A stretch of DNA of 55,392 bases from the NCBI GenBank assembly GCA_018814885.1, contig JAHIYU010000087.1, positions 1 through 55,392 of the forward strand. The letters run 5' to 3'. Position 1 is the stretch's first letter. Each line of letters opens with the position of its first letter. The stretch comes from a bacterium (GTDB taxonomy: Bacteria > Krumholzibacteriota > Krumholzibacteriia > LZORAL124-64-63). The position numbers and the translations under genes are program-made. Below are positions 1 to 8,057 of the stretch, piece after piece. The notes beneath the pieces are model-generated. The model worked only from the letters and a program-made list of their open reading frames with translations. It was not told the DNA's origin and ran no database searches.

Positions 1-2
1 CC

Positions 3-959
3 GGGACGCCGGCCGCGCGCGCGGCCGCCGCAAACGGGCTGCTGGCCGGCGCGATCGCGCTCCTGCGGGCCGATCTGTTCTGGCTGCCCTGGCTCTGGAT
101 GATCTGGCCGGGACGTCTGCGCGGGCGCCGGCAGCTGCTCGTCGCGGCCCTGTGCTGGGCGGCCGTGCTGGCGCCCTGGTGGATCCGCAACGCCGCCTTG
201 AGCGGCAACCCCTTCTTCACGCTGCAGGCCTACGCCGAGCATCTCAAGGAGACGCCGGCGTGGCCGGGATACTCCATCTACGCATCCCTGGATCCGCAGT
301 CCATCTGGCACACGTTGAGCCACGATCCGGCGCTGATCGCCCGCAAGACCCTGGCCGGTCTCCGTTATTACCTGACGCGACTCGACGGCTGGCTGCCCGT
401 GGTGCTGTGGGTTTGCGGCTGCCTCGCCGCGGCCGTGAGGTTCAGGCGGACGCGTCGTTTCAGCGATCCCTTGCCCGTGCTTGGTGTCAGCCTCGCGGCA
501 ATGACCCTGGCATATGCGCCCATTTCCTACACCCTGCGCTACATGGCCGTCGTCCTGCCCGTCCTGACGCTCGAGATGTGGTCGGCGGTGTCCGGGGAAC
601 TGGCCGCACGCCTGCCCGGCCGCGGCGGACGGACGAGGCGCATCGCCTTGCTAGTGGCCCTGACGGCCGCCTGCATCTGGTTCCTGCCGGCCCGCATGCC
701 GGGCTGGGAACGGGCGAGGGATGAAGCCGCCCGATCGGCATCGACCTTGCCCGCGGCACTGGAGAACCTGGAGAAGATCCCGCCCGGGCCTCTCTTCACC
801 GATAGCGCCGCACTGCTCTGGTACGGGAATCGCGCAGGTGTATGGTTACCGGAAAGATCCGCGGTCGAGAGGGAGATTCGCGCTTCGATACCCGAAATGG
901 CACGGGCCCCGATCATCCGCCAGGACCCGACCGCCGGTGGCTCAGGAAACGACCGATAG
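3..959 (+). CDS. GT39/ArnT-like membrane glycosyltransferase, C-terminal part (5' end outside window)
   Basis: The reading frame is open from the first bases of the window to TAG at 957-959, so the N-terminus lies upstream. The visible 318 residues contain several hydrophobic segments and a PWWIRN motif followed by GNPFFT. That pattern is typical of GT39/PMT-like (ArnT-type) lipid-linked sugar transferases, which move a sugar from a polyprenyl or dolichyl phosphate donor at the outer face of the inner membrane. The catalytic N-terminal loop with its acidic residues is not in the window, so the assignment rests on the membrane core and the motif. The last 18 bases overlap the convergent small membrane protein gene. 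The substrate cannot be told. Confidence 0.7.
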   Translation, partial: GTPAARAAAANGLLAGAIALLRADLFWLPWLWMIWPGRLRGRRQLLVAALCWAAVLAPWWIRNAALSGNPFFTLQAYAEHLKETPAWPGYSIYASLDPQSIWHTLSHDPALIARKTLAGLRYYLTRLDGWLPVVLWVCGCLAAAVRFRRTRRFSDPLPVLGVSLAAMTLAYAPISYTLRYMAVVLPVLTLEMWSAVSGELAARLPGRGGRTRRIALLVALTAACIWFLPARMPGWERARDEAARSASTLPAALENLEKIPPGPLFTDSAALLWYGNRAGVWLPERSAVEREIRASIPEMARAPIIRQDPTAGGSGNDR

Positions 960-1208
960 AACGAGACCGCCCAGTATGCAGAGCGGCAATGCCACCACCA
1001 CCAGCAGCAACGGCAGGGCCGTGGTCAACAACACGGCCACGATGATCAGCAAAGGAATGCCGATCACCAGCGCCAAGAGCCCCTTGGTGAGGAGGAAGAG
1101 CAGCTTGAAGGGCAGCAGCACCAGTGCGAAGACGACCTTCAGGAGGAACAGGCCCACGCTGAGGACCACCAGCAGGGCCAGCAGACCTATGATCAATTCG
1201 ATGAACAT
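942..1208 (-). CDS. Small hydrophobic membrane protein (88 aa)
   Basis: Almost the whole protein is hydrophobic and begins MFIELIIGLLALLVVLSVGL. It has three to four probable membrane segments and very few charged residues. The start at 1208 was chosen because GGAGGAG lies five bases upstream; a longer in-frame version to 1346 would run into an AT-rich promoter region and has no ribosome binding site. The gene converges on and overlaps the end of the upstream glycosyltransferase. I do not recognise a family. Leucine- and valine-rich short proteins of this kind occur in many high-GC genomes without known function. Confidence 0.6.
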   Translation of the reverse strand: MFIELIIGLLALLVVLSVGLFLLKVVFALVLLPFKLLFLLTKGLLALVIGIPLLIIVAVLLTTALPLLLVVVALPLCILGGLVLSVVS

Positions 1209-1335
1209 CGGAACTCCTCCCTCTTCCAGGCCAAATCCTCCTGACATACGCATCACGCCTCCACGAGGTTGCATGACATCAAGTGACGACACGCCACTAT
1301 TCCGCGACGGATATATTGCATTATGATTATCTTTG

Positions 1336-1365
1336 ATGACAATCAAATCGCATTTATGATATAAT
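1336..1365 (+). promoter_or_regulatory. Strong sigma70-type promoter for a candidate small RNA
   Basis: A -35 element ATGACA (1336-1341), an 18-base spacer and a perfect -10 TATAAT (1360-1365) preceded by TGA (extended -10) sit in one of the most AT-rich stretches of the window. The predicted start of transcription is near 1372. No gene on the plus strand follows. Confidence 0.7.
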
Positions 1366-1371
1366 ACTATC

Positions 1372-1545
1372 TACGAAGAAGCTGCAGCCTTTGGTGACGT
1401 CTCGGGATTCGGTAAGGCCTCGCGCTACCTGGGGAACTCGGGTGACCATGGAAGCGGCTTCTTTTCTCGACCCCGTGCGGGGCGGGGTTCGTGGACTCCC
1501 TCAAGGGAACGGGCTCCGGAGAGATCCGGAGCCCGTCGTTTTGAC
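1372..1545 (+). ncRNA. Candidate non-coding RNA of about 170 nt, class unknown
   Basis: The segment lies between a consensus promoter (TATAAT at 1360-1365) and an intrinsic terminator (1510-1542) and has no convincing coding frame. Every gene beyond it for 7 kb is on the other strand, so it is not the leader of a plus-strand gene. The 5' end can form a 10-bp helix (1376-1385 with 1454-1463). Further pairing of TTTGGT (1390-1395) with ACCATGG (1445-1451) extends it, and there is a CCCCGTGCGGGG hairpin at 1471-1482. I compared it by eye with 6S, SRP, tmRNA and c-di-AMP, cobalamin, glycine and fluoride riboswitch signatures and found no match. It could be a 6S-like or lineage-specific regulatory RNA, or an orphan riboswitch-type element. 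Confidence 0.5.
1510..1542 (+). terminator. Intrinsic terminator of the candidate small RNA
   Basis: A perfect 11-bp GC-rich stem (1510-1520 with 1525-1535) with a GAGA tetraloop is followed by TCGTTTT. The U-run is on the plus strand. The same hairpin also lies just past the stop codon of the convergent M16 gene (1559) and may stop that transcript too. Confidence 0.7.
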
Positions 1546-1558
1546 ACGTAAAAAGCGG

Positions 1559-3700
1559 CTATTCCGGCTTCGTGAAGTAACCGTCGGCGATTTTCGGATT
1601 CGCTTCGAACTTCTTCAGCACGCCGGCCGCGAAGTGCTCACCGTCGTGGAGGATGGTGAGGGTCGACGGACGCTTGAAACCACCGTAGTCCTTGTAGTCC
1701 GCGTACATGATCTTCTCCTGGACGGGACTCCCGGACATCGGATCCTGCCCCTTGCCCTGCTCCATGACGATCAGGCCCGTGGCGGCGTCGAGGTAGAACA
1801 GGGTGAAGTCGCCGTCTTCCTTGGTGACGTAGACGCGGTCGCAGATCACGCCGTCCAGCTCTTCCTGTGCGAGGGCCTGGCAGGCCCGCTGGCCGTGATC
1901 GCGCAACAGGGTCATGGTGGAGCCGGTGATCTCCTGCTTCATGTCCCCCAGCTGTTCCGCGGGCAGATCCTGCACGCCCATGGGGCCCCGCGCCCAGGCC
2001 GTATCGCCGTCCAGACACTGGGCCATCTCGCCGAAGGGGGTCTTCTGGATGGTCTTGAGCTTGTCCGGGTAGACGATGGTCTGCTCGATGCCGAAGGTCA
2101 GCGGCATGCCCTGGATCTCCAGGTCCAACGACAACTCGCTCATGAAGCCCTTGAGGGTGGCGAGCTGCTTGCCGCCGATGGCCGTGGCGGCCTTGGCCAT
2201 CAGGGCCTGCCCCGCGGCGAGCGTCTCCTCGGTCGCCGCCGGGACATCCAGGGTCAGCTTCGGCTCGGGGATGGTGATGTCGACATCGTTCACGAGTCCG
2301 TACTTGCTCAGGTCGCCGTCGAAGAGTTCCGGGTTGCCGACCACGAGCAGGGAGAGCTGGCCCGGCTTCCAGACGTCCTGGCAGGCGGCGAGCACGGTTT
2401 CGGGCGTCAGGGCCAGGACGTTGTCGCGGTAGGTGGTCAGGAAGTCGAGCGGATAACCGTACATCTCGAAGATCACCGCACGGTCCAGGACCTCGCGCTT
2501 GGTGTCGTAGTTGAAGACGTCGCTGTTCATGATGCCGTCGATGGCGTCCTGCAGCTCCTTCTGGGAGACGGCCTCTGTGGTCATGCGCTCGATCTGCTCG
2601 AGCATGACGTCCAGCGCCTCCTCGGTGGTCTCGCACTTGGTGCCTGAGAACGCCACGAAGGTACCGGGGAAGCGCCAGCCGGTGCCGGCCTGGCTGCCCG
2701 TGGAATAGGCCAGCCCGCGCTTGCTGCGCACCTCGTTGAACAGCCGCGACGAGAAGCCGCCGCCGAGGATCTTGTTGGCGACCTGGATGGCCGCGTAGTT
2801 CTGGTGATCGTTGCGGATGCCCTTGTGGCCCATCAGGACCATGGACTGGGTCAGGTCCTCCTTGGCCGCCACGTTGACCGTGCGCGGGAAGTTGGGGATG
2901 TCCGGATCGGGGGGCAGGGGCGCCGCAGCCTTCTCCCAGCCGGCGAAGGTCGCCTCGATCTTGGCGATCATGTCCGCGGTGTCGAAATCGCCGATCACGA
3001 CCAGGTACATGCGGTCGGGGTGGAAGAACATGTCGTGGAAGGCGAGCAGGTCATCACGGGTGATGCTGCCGATGGTGTCGTATTCCTCCACGCGGGCCAG
3101 CGGGTGGTCCGCACCGAAGATGACCTTCGTGAACTCGCGCATGGCAATGCTCATGGGCTCGTCGTTGCGGCGGGAGATGCCGGCCTTCGCCTGGGTCTTG
3201 GCGAGGGTGATCTTGTCCTCGTCGAAGACCGGGTGCATGAGGATCTGGCCGAGGATCTCGAGCGCCTTGTCGGCGTCCTCGGTCAGGGCCGACAGGTAGG
3301 CCCCGCCAGTGGCGGAGCCCACCCAGGTCTCGACCGAGGCGCCCATGTTTTCGACCATCTCGTCGATCTCGTCGCCCGTCCATTTGGCGGTGCCGCCGGT
3401 GCGCAGCACGTCGCCGGTGATCGAGGCCAGACCGGTGAGATGGGCCGGCTCGTAGATGCTGCCCGCCTGGATGGTGGCCGAGAGCTGGACCAGCGGAAGT
3501 TCGCGGTCGACGGCCAGATACAGGATCATGCCGTTGTCCAGCTCGATCCGCTCGTATTCGGGCATACTGATCTCGCCCAGATCGGGATACTTGAACTTCT
3601 CCCAGGTTTTCTTGGCGGCCGCCGCCTCGGGGGCCGCCGCTGCTACGACCACCAGCGCCAGCAGCAGCAGCGCCGTCGTCTTCAGTAGGAATCGCTTCAT
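1559..3700 (-). CDS. M16 (insulinase-like) family protein, inactive-type subunit, with C-terminal LolA-like extension
   Basis: This is a 713-residue secreted protein with a clear signal peptide (residues about 1-28, ending AEAAAA-like). Residues about 45-480 match the M16 zinc peptidase fold: an LDNGM start, a GLASITGDVLRTGG segment where active members have HxxEH, and the later FSSRLFNEVRSKRGLAY signature. The zinc-binding His and Glu residues are replaced (SITGD), so this should be the non-catalytic partner, like the alpha subunit of mitochondrial processing peptidase. The last 220 residues form an extra beta-rich domain resembling LolA-type lipoprotein-carrier folds (ADYKDYGGFKRPSTL). It follows the active M16 gene by 37 bases in one operon, consistent with a heterodimeric periplasmic protease. 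Confidence 0.88.
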   Translation of the reverse strand: MKRFLLKTTALLLLALVVVAAAAPEAAAAKKTWEKFKYPDLGEISMPEYERIELDNGMILYLAVDRELPLVQLSATIQAGSIYEPAHLTGLASITGDVLRTGGTAKWTGDEIDEMVENMGASVETWVGSATGGAYLSALTEDADKALEILGQILMHPVFDEDKITLAKTQAKAGISRRNDEPMSIAMREFTKVIFGADHPLARVEEYDTIGSITRDDLLAFHDMFFHPDRMYLVVIGDFDTADMIAKIEATFAGWEKAAAPLPPDPDIPNFPRTVNVAAKEDLTQSMVLMGHKGIRNDHQNYAAIQVANKILGGGFSSRLFNEVRSKRGLAYSTGSQAGTGWRFPGTFVAFSGTKCETTEEALDVMLEQIERMTTEAVSQKELQDAIDGIMNSDVFNYDTKREVLDRAVIFEMYGYPLDFLTTYRDNVLALTPETVLAACQDVWKPGQLSLLVVGNPELFDGDLSKYGLVNDVDITIPEPKLTLDVPAATEETLAAGQALMAKAATAIGGKQLATLKGFMSELSLDLEIQGMPLTFGIEQTIVYPDKLKTIQKTPFGEMAQCLDGDTAWARGPMGVQDLPAEQLGDMKQEITGSTMTLLRDHGQRACQALAQEELDGVICDRVYVTKEDGDFTLFYLDAATGLIVMEQGKGQDPMSGSPVQEKIMYADYKDYGGFKRPSTLTILHDGEHFAAGVLKKFEANPKIADGYFTKPE

Positions 3701-3737
3701 GGTCTATCCTTTCTTTCCGCGCGCGGCGCGGCGGTTT

Positions 3738-5246
3738 CTACTCGGCCTCGACCGTCTCGATGTAGGCCACGGTGCGATTGTTGGGCACGAAGATCTCCTT
3801 GGCCACGCGCTGGACGTCTTCCACCGTGACGGCCTCGATGTCGTCGAGCTGCGTGAACATCTCGCGCCAGTCGCCGTTGAGACCCTGGTACGCCGCAAGC
3901 TGGCGCGCGAGGCCCAGGTTGCCCTGCAGCGACCGCACGTAGTTGGCCTTGGCGCGGCGCTTCACGCCCGCCAGCTCCTCCTCGGTCACACCCTCGTCGA
4001 CCAGTTTCTGGATCTCCTCGAAAATGGCCCCCTCGATCTCGAGGGCCGTCACGTCCTTGGCCGGTATGCCCAGGAAGGCCAGCAAGGTCGGGTACTTGTT
4101 CGAGGGGAAACCGGCGAAAGAGACGACCTGGGCCGCGATCTTGTCCCGCTTCACCAGGCGCCCGTAGAGACGGCTGGTGCGGCCCTGGCCGATGATGTCG
4201 GCGATGGCCTCGTACACGGCGTAGTCTGGCTCGTCGTAGTTGCCGATGTGGAAGCCGCACATGTAGAAGGGCTGGGCCTCGTCCTCGATGACGATGCGGC
4301 GCTCGCCCTTCTGCTCGGGCTCGAAGGTGTCCATCACGGGGGGCTCGGCGGCGGAGACGCCGGCGAAGTACTTCGTGGCCAGCTTCTTGACCTCGGCGAA
4401 GTCGACATCGCCCACGATGGCCACGGTCATGTTCTTGCCCACGTAGTGCTTGTCGTAGAAGGCCTGGCAGTCGGCGCGCGTGGCGTTCTGGATATCGCTC
4501 ATCCAGCCGATGGTCGAGTGGTGGTAGGGATGCGCCATGAAGGCCAGGTTCTGGAACTGCTCCATGAGCATGCCGAAGGGACTGTTGTCCGTGCGCATGC
4601 GGCGTTCCTCGAGCACCGGGCCGTGCTTCTCGGTGTAGAACTGGCGCAGCACGGGGTCGGCCATGCGCGTGCCCTCGAGATAGGCCCACAGCTCCAGCCG
4701 GTTGCTCGGGAAGCTGTAGAAGTAGTTGGTGTCGTCGGTCCAGGTGCCGGCGTTCATGCCGCGCCCGCCGTTGTTCTCGACGATCTCGCCGAACTCGTTG
4801 GGGGTCACGAACTCGAGGGCGGCCTTCACGGCGGCGTCGAAGGCGGACTGCAGCTCGGCCAGCTTGTCGGGATCGGCCCGGTCGCCCCTGTTGCGCTCCT
4901 TCAGCAGCGCGGCGAAGGCCTTGTCTTCGGCCTGCATGGCCTTGAGCTCCTTCTTGATGTCGGTGGTGCCGATCTCAGATGTGCCCTTGAAGGCCATGTG
5001 CTCGAGGATGTGGGCCATGCCCGTGTGCCCGGTCAACTCGTCGGAGCTGCCGACGTTCATGTAGGTGTTGAAGGAAAAGACGGGCACGTCGTGCCGCTCG
5101 AGCACGATGAAGTGGATGCCGTTGTCGAGGGTGAACTCCTGGACCTGGTCCTGGAGATCCTGGGGGCTGCCGACGGCTGCGCCGGCCGCCAGCAGCAGCA
5201 CGACCCCCGTCAGGCCTGAAACCAGTTTCTTGGGAAAAGCGGGCAT
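3738..5246 (-). CDS. M16 family zinc metallopeptidase, active subunit
   Basis: The protein has 502 residues with a signal peptide. The inverted zinc motif HILEH is at residues 79-83, in the context HTGMAHILEHMAFKGT, and a conserved downstream VLEER glutamate probably completes the zinc site. An acidic, lysine-rich helical insert of about 70 residues lies between these, as in many bacterial M16B enzymes. The start at 5246 has GGAGG nine bases upstream and yields the signal peptide directly; the frame stays open further upstream only into non-coding sequence. A TTGACA promoter lies 150 bases upstream. It probably acts in the periplasm together with the inactive M16 protein encoded next in the operon. 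The substrate is unknown. Confidence 0.9.
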   Translation of the reverse strand: MPAFPKKLVSGLTGVVLLLAAGAAVGSPQDLQDQVQEFTLDNGIHFIVLERHDVPVFSFNTYMNVGSSDELTGHTGMAHILEHMAFKGTSEIGTTDIKKELKAMQAEDKAFAALLKERNRGDRADPDKLAELQSAFDAAVKAALEFVTPNEFGEIVENNGGRGMNAGTWTDDTNYFYSFPSNRLELWAYLEGTRMADPVLRQFYTEKHGPVLEERRMRTDNSPFGMLMEQFQNLAFMAHPYHHSTIGWMSDIQNATRADCQAFYDKHYVGKNMTVAIVGDVDFAEVKKLATKYFAGVSAAEPPVMDTFEPEQKGERRIVIEDEAQPFYMCGFHIGNYDEPDYAVYEAIADIIGQGRTSRLYGRLVKRDKIAAQVVSFAGFPSNKYPTLLAFLGIPAKDVTALEIEGAIFEEIQKLVDEGVTEEELAGVKRRAKANYVRSLQGNLGLARQLAAYQGLNGDWREMFTQLDDIEAVTVEDVQRVAKEIFVPNNRTVAYIETVEAE

Positions 5247-5302
5247 GATGCCTCCATCTGTTGGCCTTCCGCGCCGCGGGGCGCAGAAAGCGACCGCCAC
5301 AC

Positions 5303-5322
5303 GTTCCGGCCGGGGCCGGAAC
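5303..5322 (-). promoter_or_regulatory. GC-rich hairpin in the M16 operon leader
   Basis: A perfect 9-bp inverted repeat (GTTCCGGCC and GGCCGGAAC, separated by two bases) falls between the predicted transcription start (about 5364) and the first M16 start codon. It has no U-run. It could slow read-through from the ABC operon or shape the leader. Confidence 0.35.
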
Positions 5323-5370
5323 CTGAACGAACCGCGTTGCTGATCTGGGTGGTACGGGACCCGATCCGGC

Positions 5371-5399
5371 ACGCTAACATCTACGCTCGAATGTGTCAA
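5371..5399 (-). promoter_or_regulatory. Promoter of the M16 peptidase operon
   Basis: Read on the minus strand there is a perfect -35 TTGACA (5394-5399), a 17-base spacer and a -10-like TAGCGT (5371-5376). The position is just past the stop codon of the ABC exporter operon, giving the peptidase pair its own start. Confidence 0.55.
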
Positions 5400-5404
5400 A
5401 CAGG

Positions 5405-6256
5405 TCAACGGAACAGTTCCTTGCGCCGCAACAGCCAGCAACCCAGAACGATGCTGGCCAGGATCACCAGCGCGAGCACCAGCAACGATTGCCAGGAAGC
5501 CGGGGGGACCTCGTTCAGGAACATCATCTTCAGTCCCTGCAACAGGTTTGGCATGCTCTGGGAATCCGGCGCCGCGTTGTGCAGCAGGTTGCGCAGGTGG
5601 AAGACGACCGTCATCTCCTGCAGGCGCAACGGCGCGTTGCCGCCGATCGACTCCCAGCCGAAAGCGAACAGGATGGCCGGCAACAGCGGCTTCTTCAGCC
5701 AGGTGCCGACGCAGGCGAAGACGGCCGTGTAGACGCAGGCGCCGCACACGATCACCACGCAGGCGCCGGCGTAGAGCTTCAGGAAGTCCCAGGACACGAT
5801 GCCGGTGTTGCCGACGGTCATGACCATGAAGCAGACCACCAGCGATCCCGAGACGAGCACCGCGGAGACCGTCTGGGCGGCGATCAGCCGGCCGATGTAG
5901 ATGGCTTCGCGGAGCAGGGGACGGGTCCAGTAGTAGATGATGGTGCCTTCGTCGGCGCTCTCGCCGATGGCCGAAAGGCCGAAGGCCAGCGAGACCACGG
6001 CGACCATGAAATGGACGTAGACCATGCCGCTCAGGTTGGCCAGCAACAGGTCCGGCCCGATGATGCCGTTCTTGTCGAGCAGACGCCAGGCGATCACGAG
6101 CACCACCGGCAACAGCATGAGCAGTCCCACCGAGAGTATGCGGCGCCGCCGCAGCATCTCGCGGAAGGAGAAGAAGGCGATCCAGAAGGCCGAGATCCAG
6201 ATCGACAGGGGACGATCGGTTCCGGCGGGGACGGCGGGTGCGCTTTCCGTCGTCAT
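5405..6256 (-). CDS. ABC-2 type exporter permease
   Basis: The product has 283 residues with six predicted membrane spans: near residues 40-60, 80-100, 120-145, 150-170 and 180-205, and a final one ending in LLRRKELFR. A short cytoplasmic N-terminal segment precedes the first span. The layout, and the motif GESADEGTIIYYWTRPLLRE in the cytosolic loop, fit ABC-2/NosY-type permeases, which use dedicated ATPases to export small molecules, lipids or peptides. The gene starts one base after the stop of the ATPase gene upstream, so the two should be co-translated. It is the last gene of a four-gene operon with two ATPase-permease pairs. The substrate cannot be read from the sequence. Confidence 0.8.
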   Translation of the reverse strand: MTTESAPAVPAGTDRPLSIWISAFWIAFFSFREMLRRRRILSVGLLMLLPVVLVIAWRLLDKNGIIGPDLLLANLSGMVYVHFMVAVVSLAFGLSAIGESADEGTIIYYWTRPLLREAIYIGRLIAAQTVSAVLVSGSLVVCFMVMTVGNTGIVSWDFLKLYAGACVVIVCGACVYTAVFACVGTWLKKPLLPAILFAFGWESIGGNAPLRLQEMTVVFHLRNLLHNAAPDSQSMPNLLQGLKMMFLNEVPPASWQSLLVLALVILASIVLGCWLLRRKELFR

Positions 6257-6257
6257 C

Positions 6258-7205
6258 TCAACCTCCCACCAGGTAGTCGAAGACGGCCTGCAGGTTGTCG
6301 TCCAGGGTCTGGAACTCGTCCACCGGCAGATCCTCCGCCAGCAGCCAGCCGGGCAGCTCGCGGTAGAAGCTCACGGCATGATCGGTGCGCACCACGACCC
6401 GCCCGAACTCGTCCAACTCCACGCCGATCACCAGCTCCTGGCCTGCCAGGAACGAGGACAGGCGCCGCGGATCGGGACTGGTGAAGGCCACGATGGTGGG
6501 ACGGTCCTCGATGGCGTCCCTGATCTCGGTGATGTCGCCCTCTGCCATGAGCTTGCCGTGGTGGATCAGGGCGATCGACCGTGTCATGGTCTCGATCTCG
6601 GGCAGGATATGGCTCGAGACGACCACGCAGCGTCCCTCGCCGCCGAGACGCTTGACCAGGGCCACGATCTCGCGACGCGATACGGGGTCCATGCCGTTCA
6701 GGGGCTCGTCCAGGAAGATGATCTCGGGATCGTGGGCCAGGGCCTGCGCCATCTTGATCTTCTGGCGCATGCCCTTGGAGTAGGCGCCGATTCGCGTATC
6801 GGCGGCATCGGTCAAATGCACGAGCACGAGCGCGTCTCCTGTGCGGCGGACGACCTCGGCGGTGTCGTAGCCCATCAACCGGATCATCAGCGACAGGAAT
6901 TCGCGTCCGGTCAACCAGTCGAAGAGCGCGTCGCTCTCCGGGCAGAAGCCCACGCGCCTGAACAGGCCGACCTCGCGGCGCAGACGGTTGCCGCGGATCA
7001 TCACCTCTCCCTGGCTGGGCACGATCAGACCCGACATGAGCTTGAACAGGGTGGTCTTGCCGGCGCCGTTGAGTCCCAGCAGACCGGTGACGCCGGCGCC
7101 CAGGGAGAGGGTGCAGTCGTTGACGGCGATCACCTCGCCGAACCACTTGCTGACCCGCTCGGCGTGCAGCACCGGTGAGTGCCGGTCGGCTGCGAAACCG
7201 CTCAA
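6258..7205 (-). CDS. ABC transporter ATP-binding protein
   Basis: This 315-residue ATPase has a Walker A motif GLNGAGKTT, an ABC signature of the ABC-2 exporter type (YSKGMRQK), and Walker B IIFLDEPLNGMDP followed by an H-loop region (VVVSSH). About 80 extra C-terminal residues follow the nucleotide-binding domain, as usual in this subfamily. Translation most likely starts at TTG (7205), which overlaps the TGA of the preceding permease gene (TTGA) and has GGAGGTGG upstream. No ATG gives a full domain. It should power the permease whose gene follows one base later. Confidence 0.88.
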   Translation of the reverse strand: MSGFAADRHSPVLHAERVSKWFGEVIAVNDCTLSLGAGVTGLLGLNGAGKTTLFKLMSGLIVPSQGEVMIRGNRLRREVGLFRRVGFCPESDALFDWLTGREFLSLMIRLMGYDTAEVVRRTGDALVLVHLTDAADTRIGAYSKGMRQKIKMAQALAHDPEIIFLDEPLNGMDPVSRREIVALVKRLGGEGRCVVVSSHILPEIETMTRSIALIHHGKLMAEGDITEIRDAIEDRPTIVAFTSPDPRRLSSFLAGQELVIGVELDEFGRVVVRTDHAVSFYRELPGWLLAEDLPVDEFQTLDDNLQAVFDYLVGG

Positions 7206-8056
7206 GATACCACCTCCACCGGCCGGATACGGCTACGCAGGATCGACCAGCCCGCCGCCGCATAGAGGACGACCAGCGCCAGACTGACGGCGGGCGCGAC
7301 ACTCTCGAGGTGTCGCGGGGCGCCGAAGAAGATCGTGCCGGCATTGAGGAACTGTCCCGGGAAACTCATGATCGCCAACCGCGCGTCGAACAGGACGTTG
7401 ATCTCCGCCAGGGCGTCGGTGCCGGCGACCAGCAGGACCCACCACGTGACCGAGAAGGCGGTCCGGGTCATCAACGCCGAAATTGCCAGCAGGACCAGGG
7501 CGTAGGCGGCTCCCGCCAGCAGACAGTAGGCGCTGGCGCGCAAGGGGATCTCCAGGAGCATCTCCATCCCGGTGGCGCCGTTGGTCACCAGGTAGCCGAA
7601 GATGCAGAGCGCGCAGATGGGAAAGAGCGTCACCGCGAAGTAGTAGGTCATGATGATCGCGCCCTTGCCCGCCACGTAGTCGCGCAGGCCGAGCGGGCGC
7701 GAGAAGTAGAGCGCCAGACCGTTCTCGCGCCGGTCCTTGGTGATCAGGTTCGCGCCGATGATGGCCAGGACGATCAGCACGAAGGGCGACTGCCACTTGA
7801 GGAAGGCGTGGAAACCGGCGGCGGTGATGTCCGTCCAGGCGCCGCCCAGCAGGCGGGTGAGCTCGCCCATCTTGAAGGTGAAGTAGAGGATGCCGCCCTT
7901 GACGATCGCCGGCACCCAGGCCACCACCAGCAGGAAGAGCAGCCGACGGCTTTTGACGGGCTCGGCGATGCCGCGTCTGGCGATCACCCACCACGCGGGG
8001 GCGGCGCGCCGGCCGGAATGTTCCCAGTGACGGTAACCGCGTTCGTAGACGGGCAT
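7202..8056 (-). CDS. ABC-2 type exporter permease
   Basis: The protein has 284 residues and six membrane spans, beginning MPVYERGYRHWEHSG. The start at 8056 follows AAGGAGG at good spacing and lies one base beyond the stop of the upstream ATPase gene. The segment ENGLALYFSRPLGLRDYVAGKG between membrane helices corresponds to the cytosolic coupling loop found in ABC-2 permeases. It is paired with the ATPase at 8058-9035, and together they form the first of two exporters in the operon. The two permeases share architecture but differ in sequence, so this is either two transporters or one heteromeric complex. Confidence 0.82.
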   Translation of the reverse strand: MPVYERGYRHWEHSGRRAAPAWWVIARRGIAEPVKSRRLLFLLVVAWVPAIVKGGILYFTFKMGELTRLLGGAWTDITAAGFHAFLKWQSPFVLIVLAIIGANLITKDRRENGLALYFSRPLGLRDYVAGKGAIIMTYYFAVTLFPICALCIFGYLVTNGATGMEMLLEIPLRASAYCLLAGAAYALVLLAISALMTRTAFSVTWWVLLVAGTDALAEINVLFDARLAIMSFPGQFLNAGTIFFGAPRHLESVAPAVSLALVVLYAAAGWSILRSRIRPVEVVS

Positions 8057-8057
8057 G

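Noticed and set aside
1400..1450. Resemblance to the c-di-AMP (ydaO) riboswitch: GATTCGG ... GGGGAAC ... GGGTGA
   Set aside because: The conserved spacing and the later GACAGCTAAC-type block are missing, and no plus-strand gene follows.
1391..2647. Long plus-strand open frame starting within the small-RNA segment
   Set aside because: It is antisense to the M16 gene, and its Val/Gly/Asp/His-rich composition is that of a shadow frame in GC-rich DNA.
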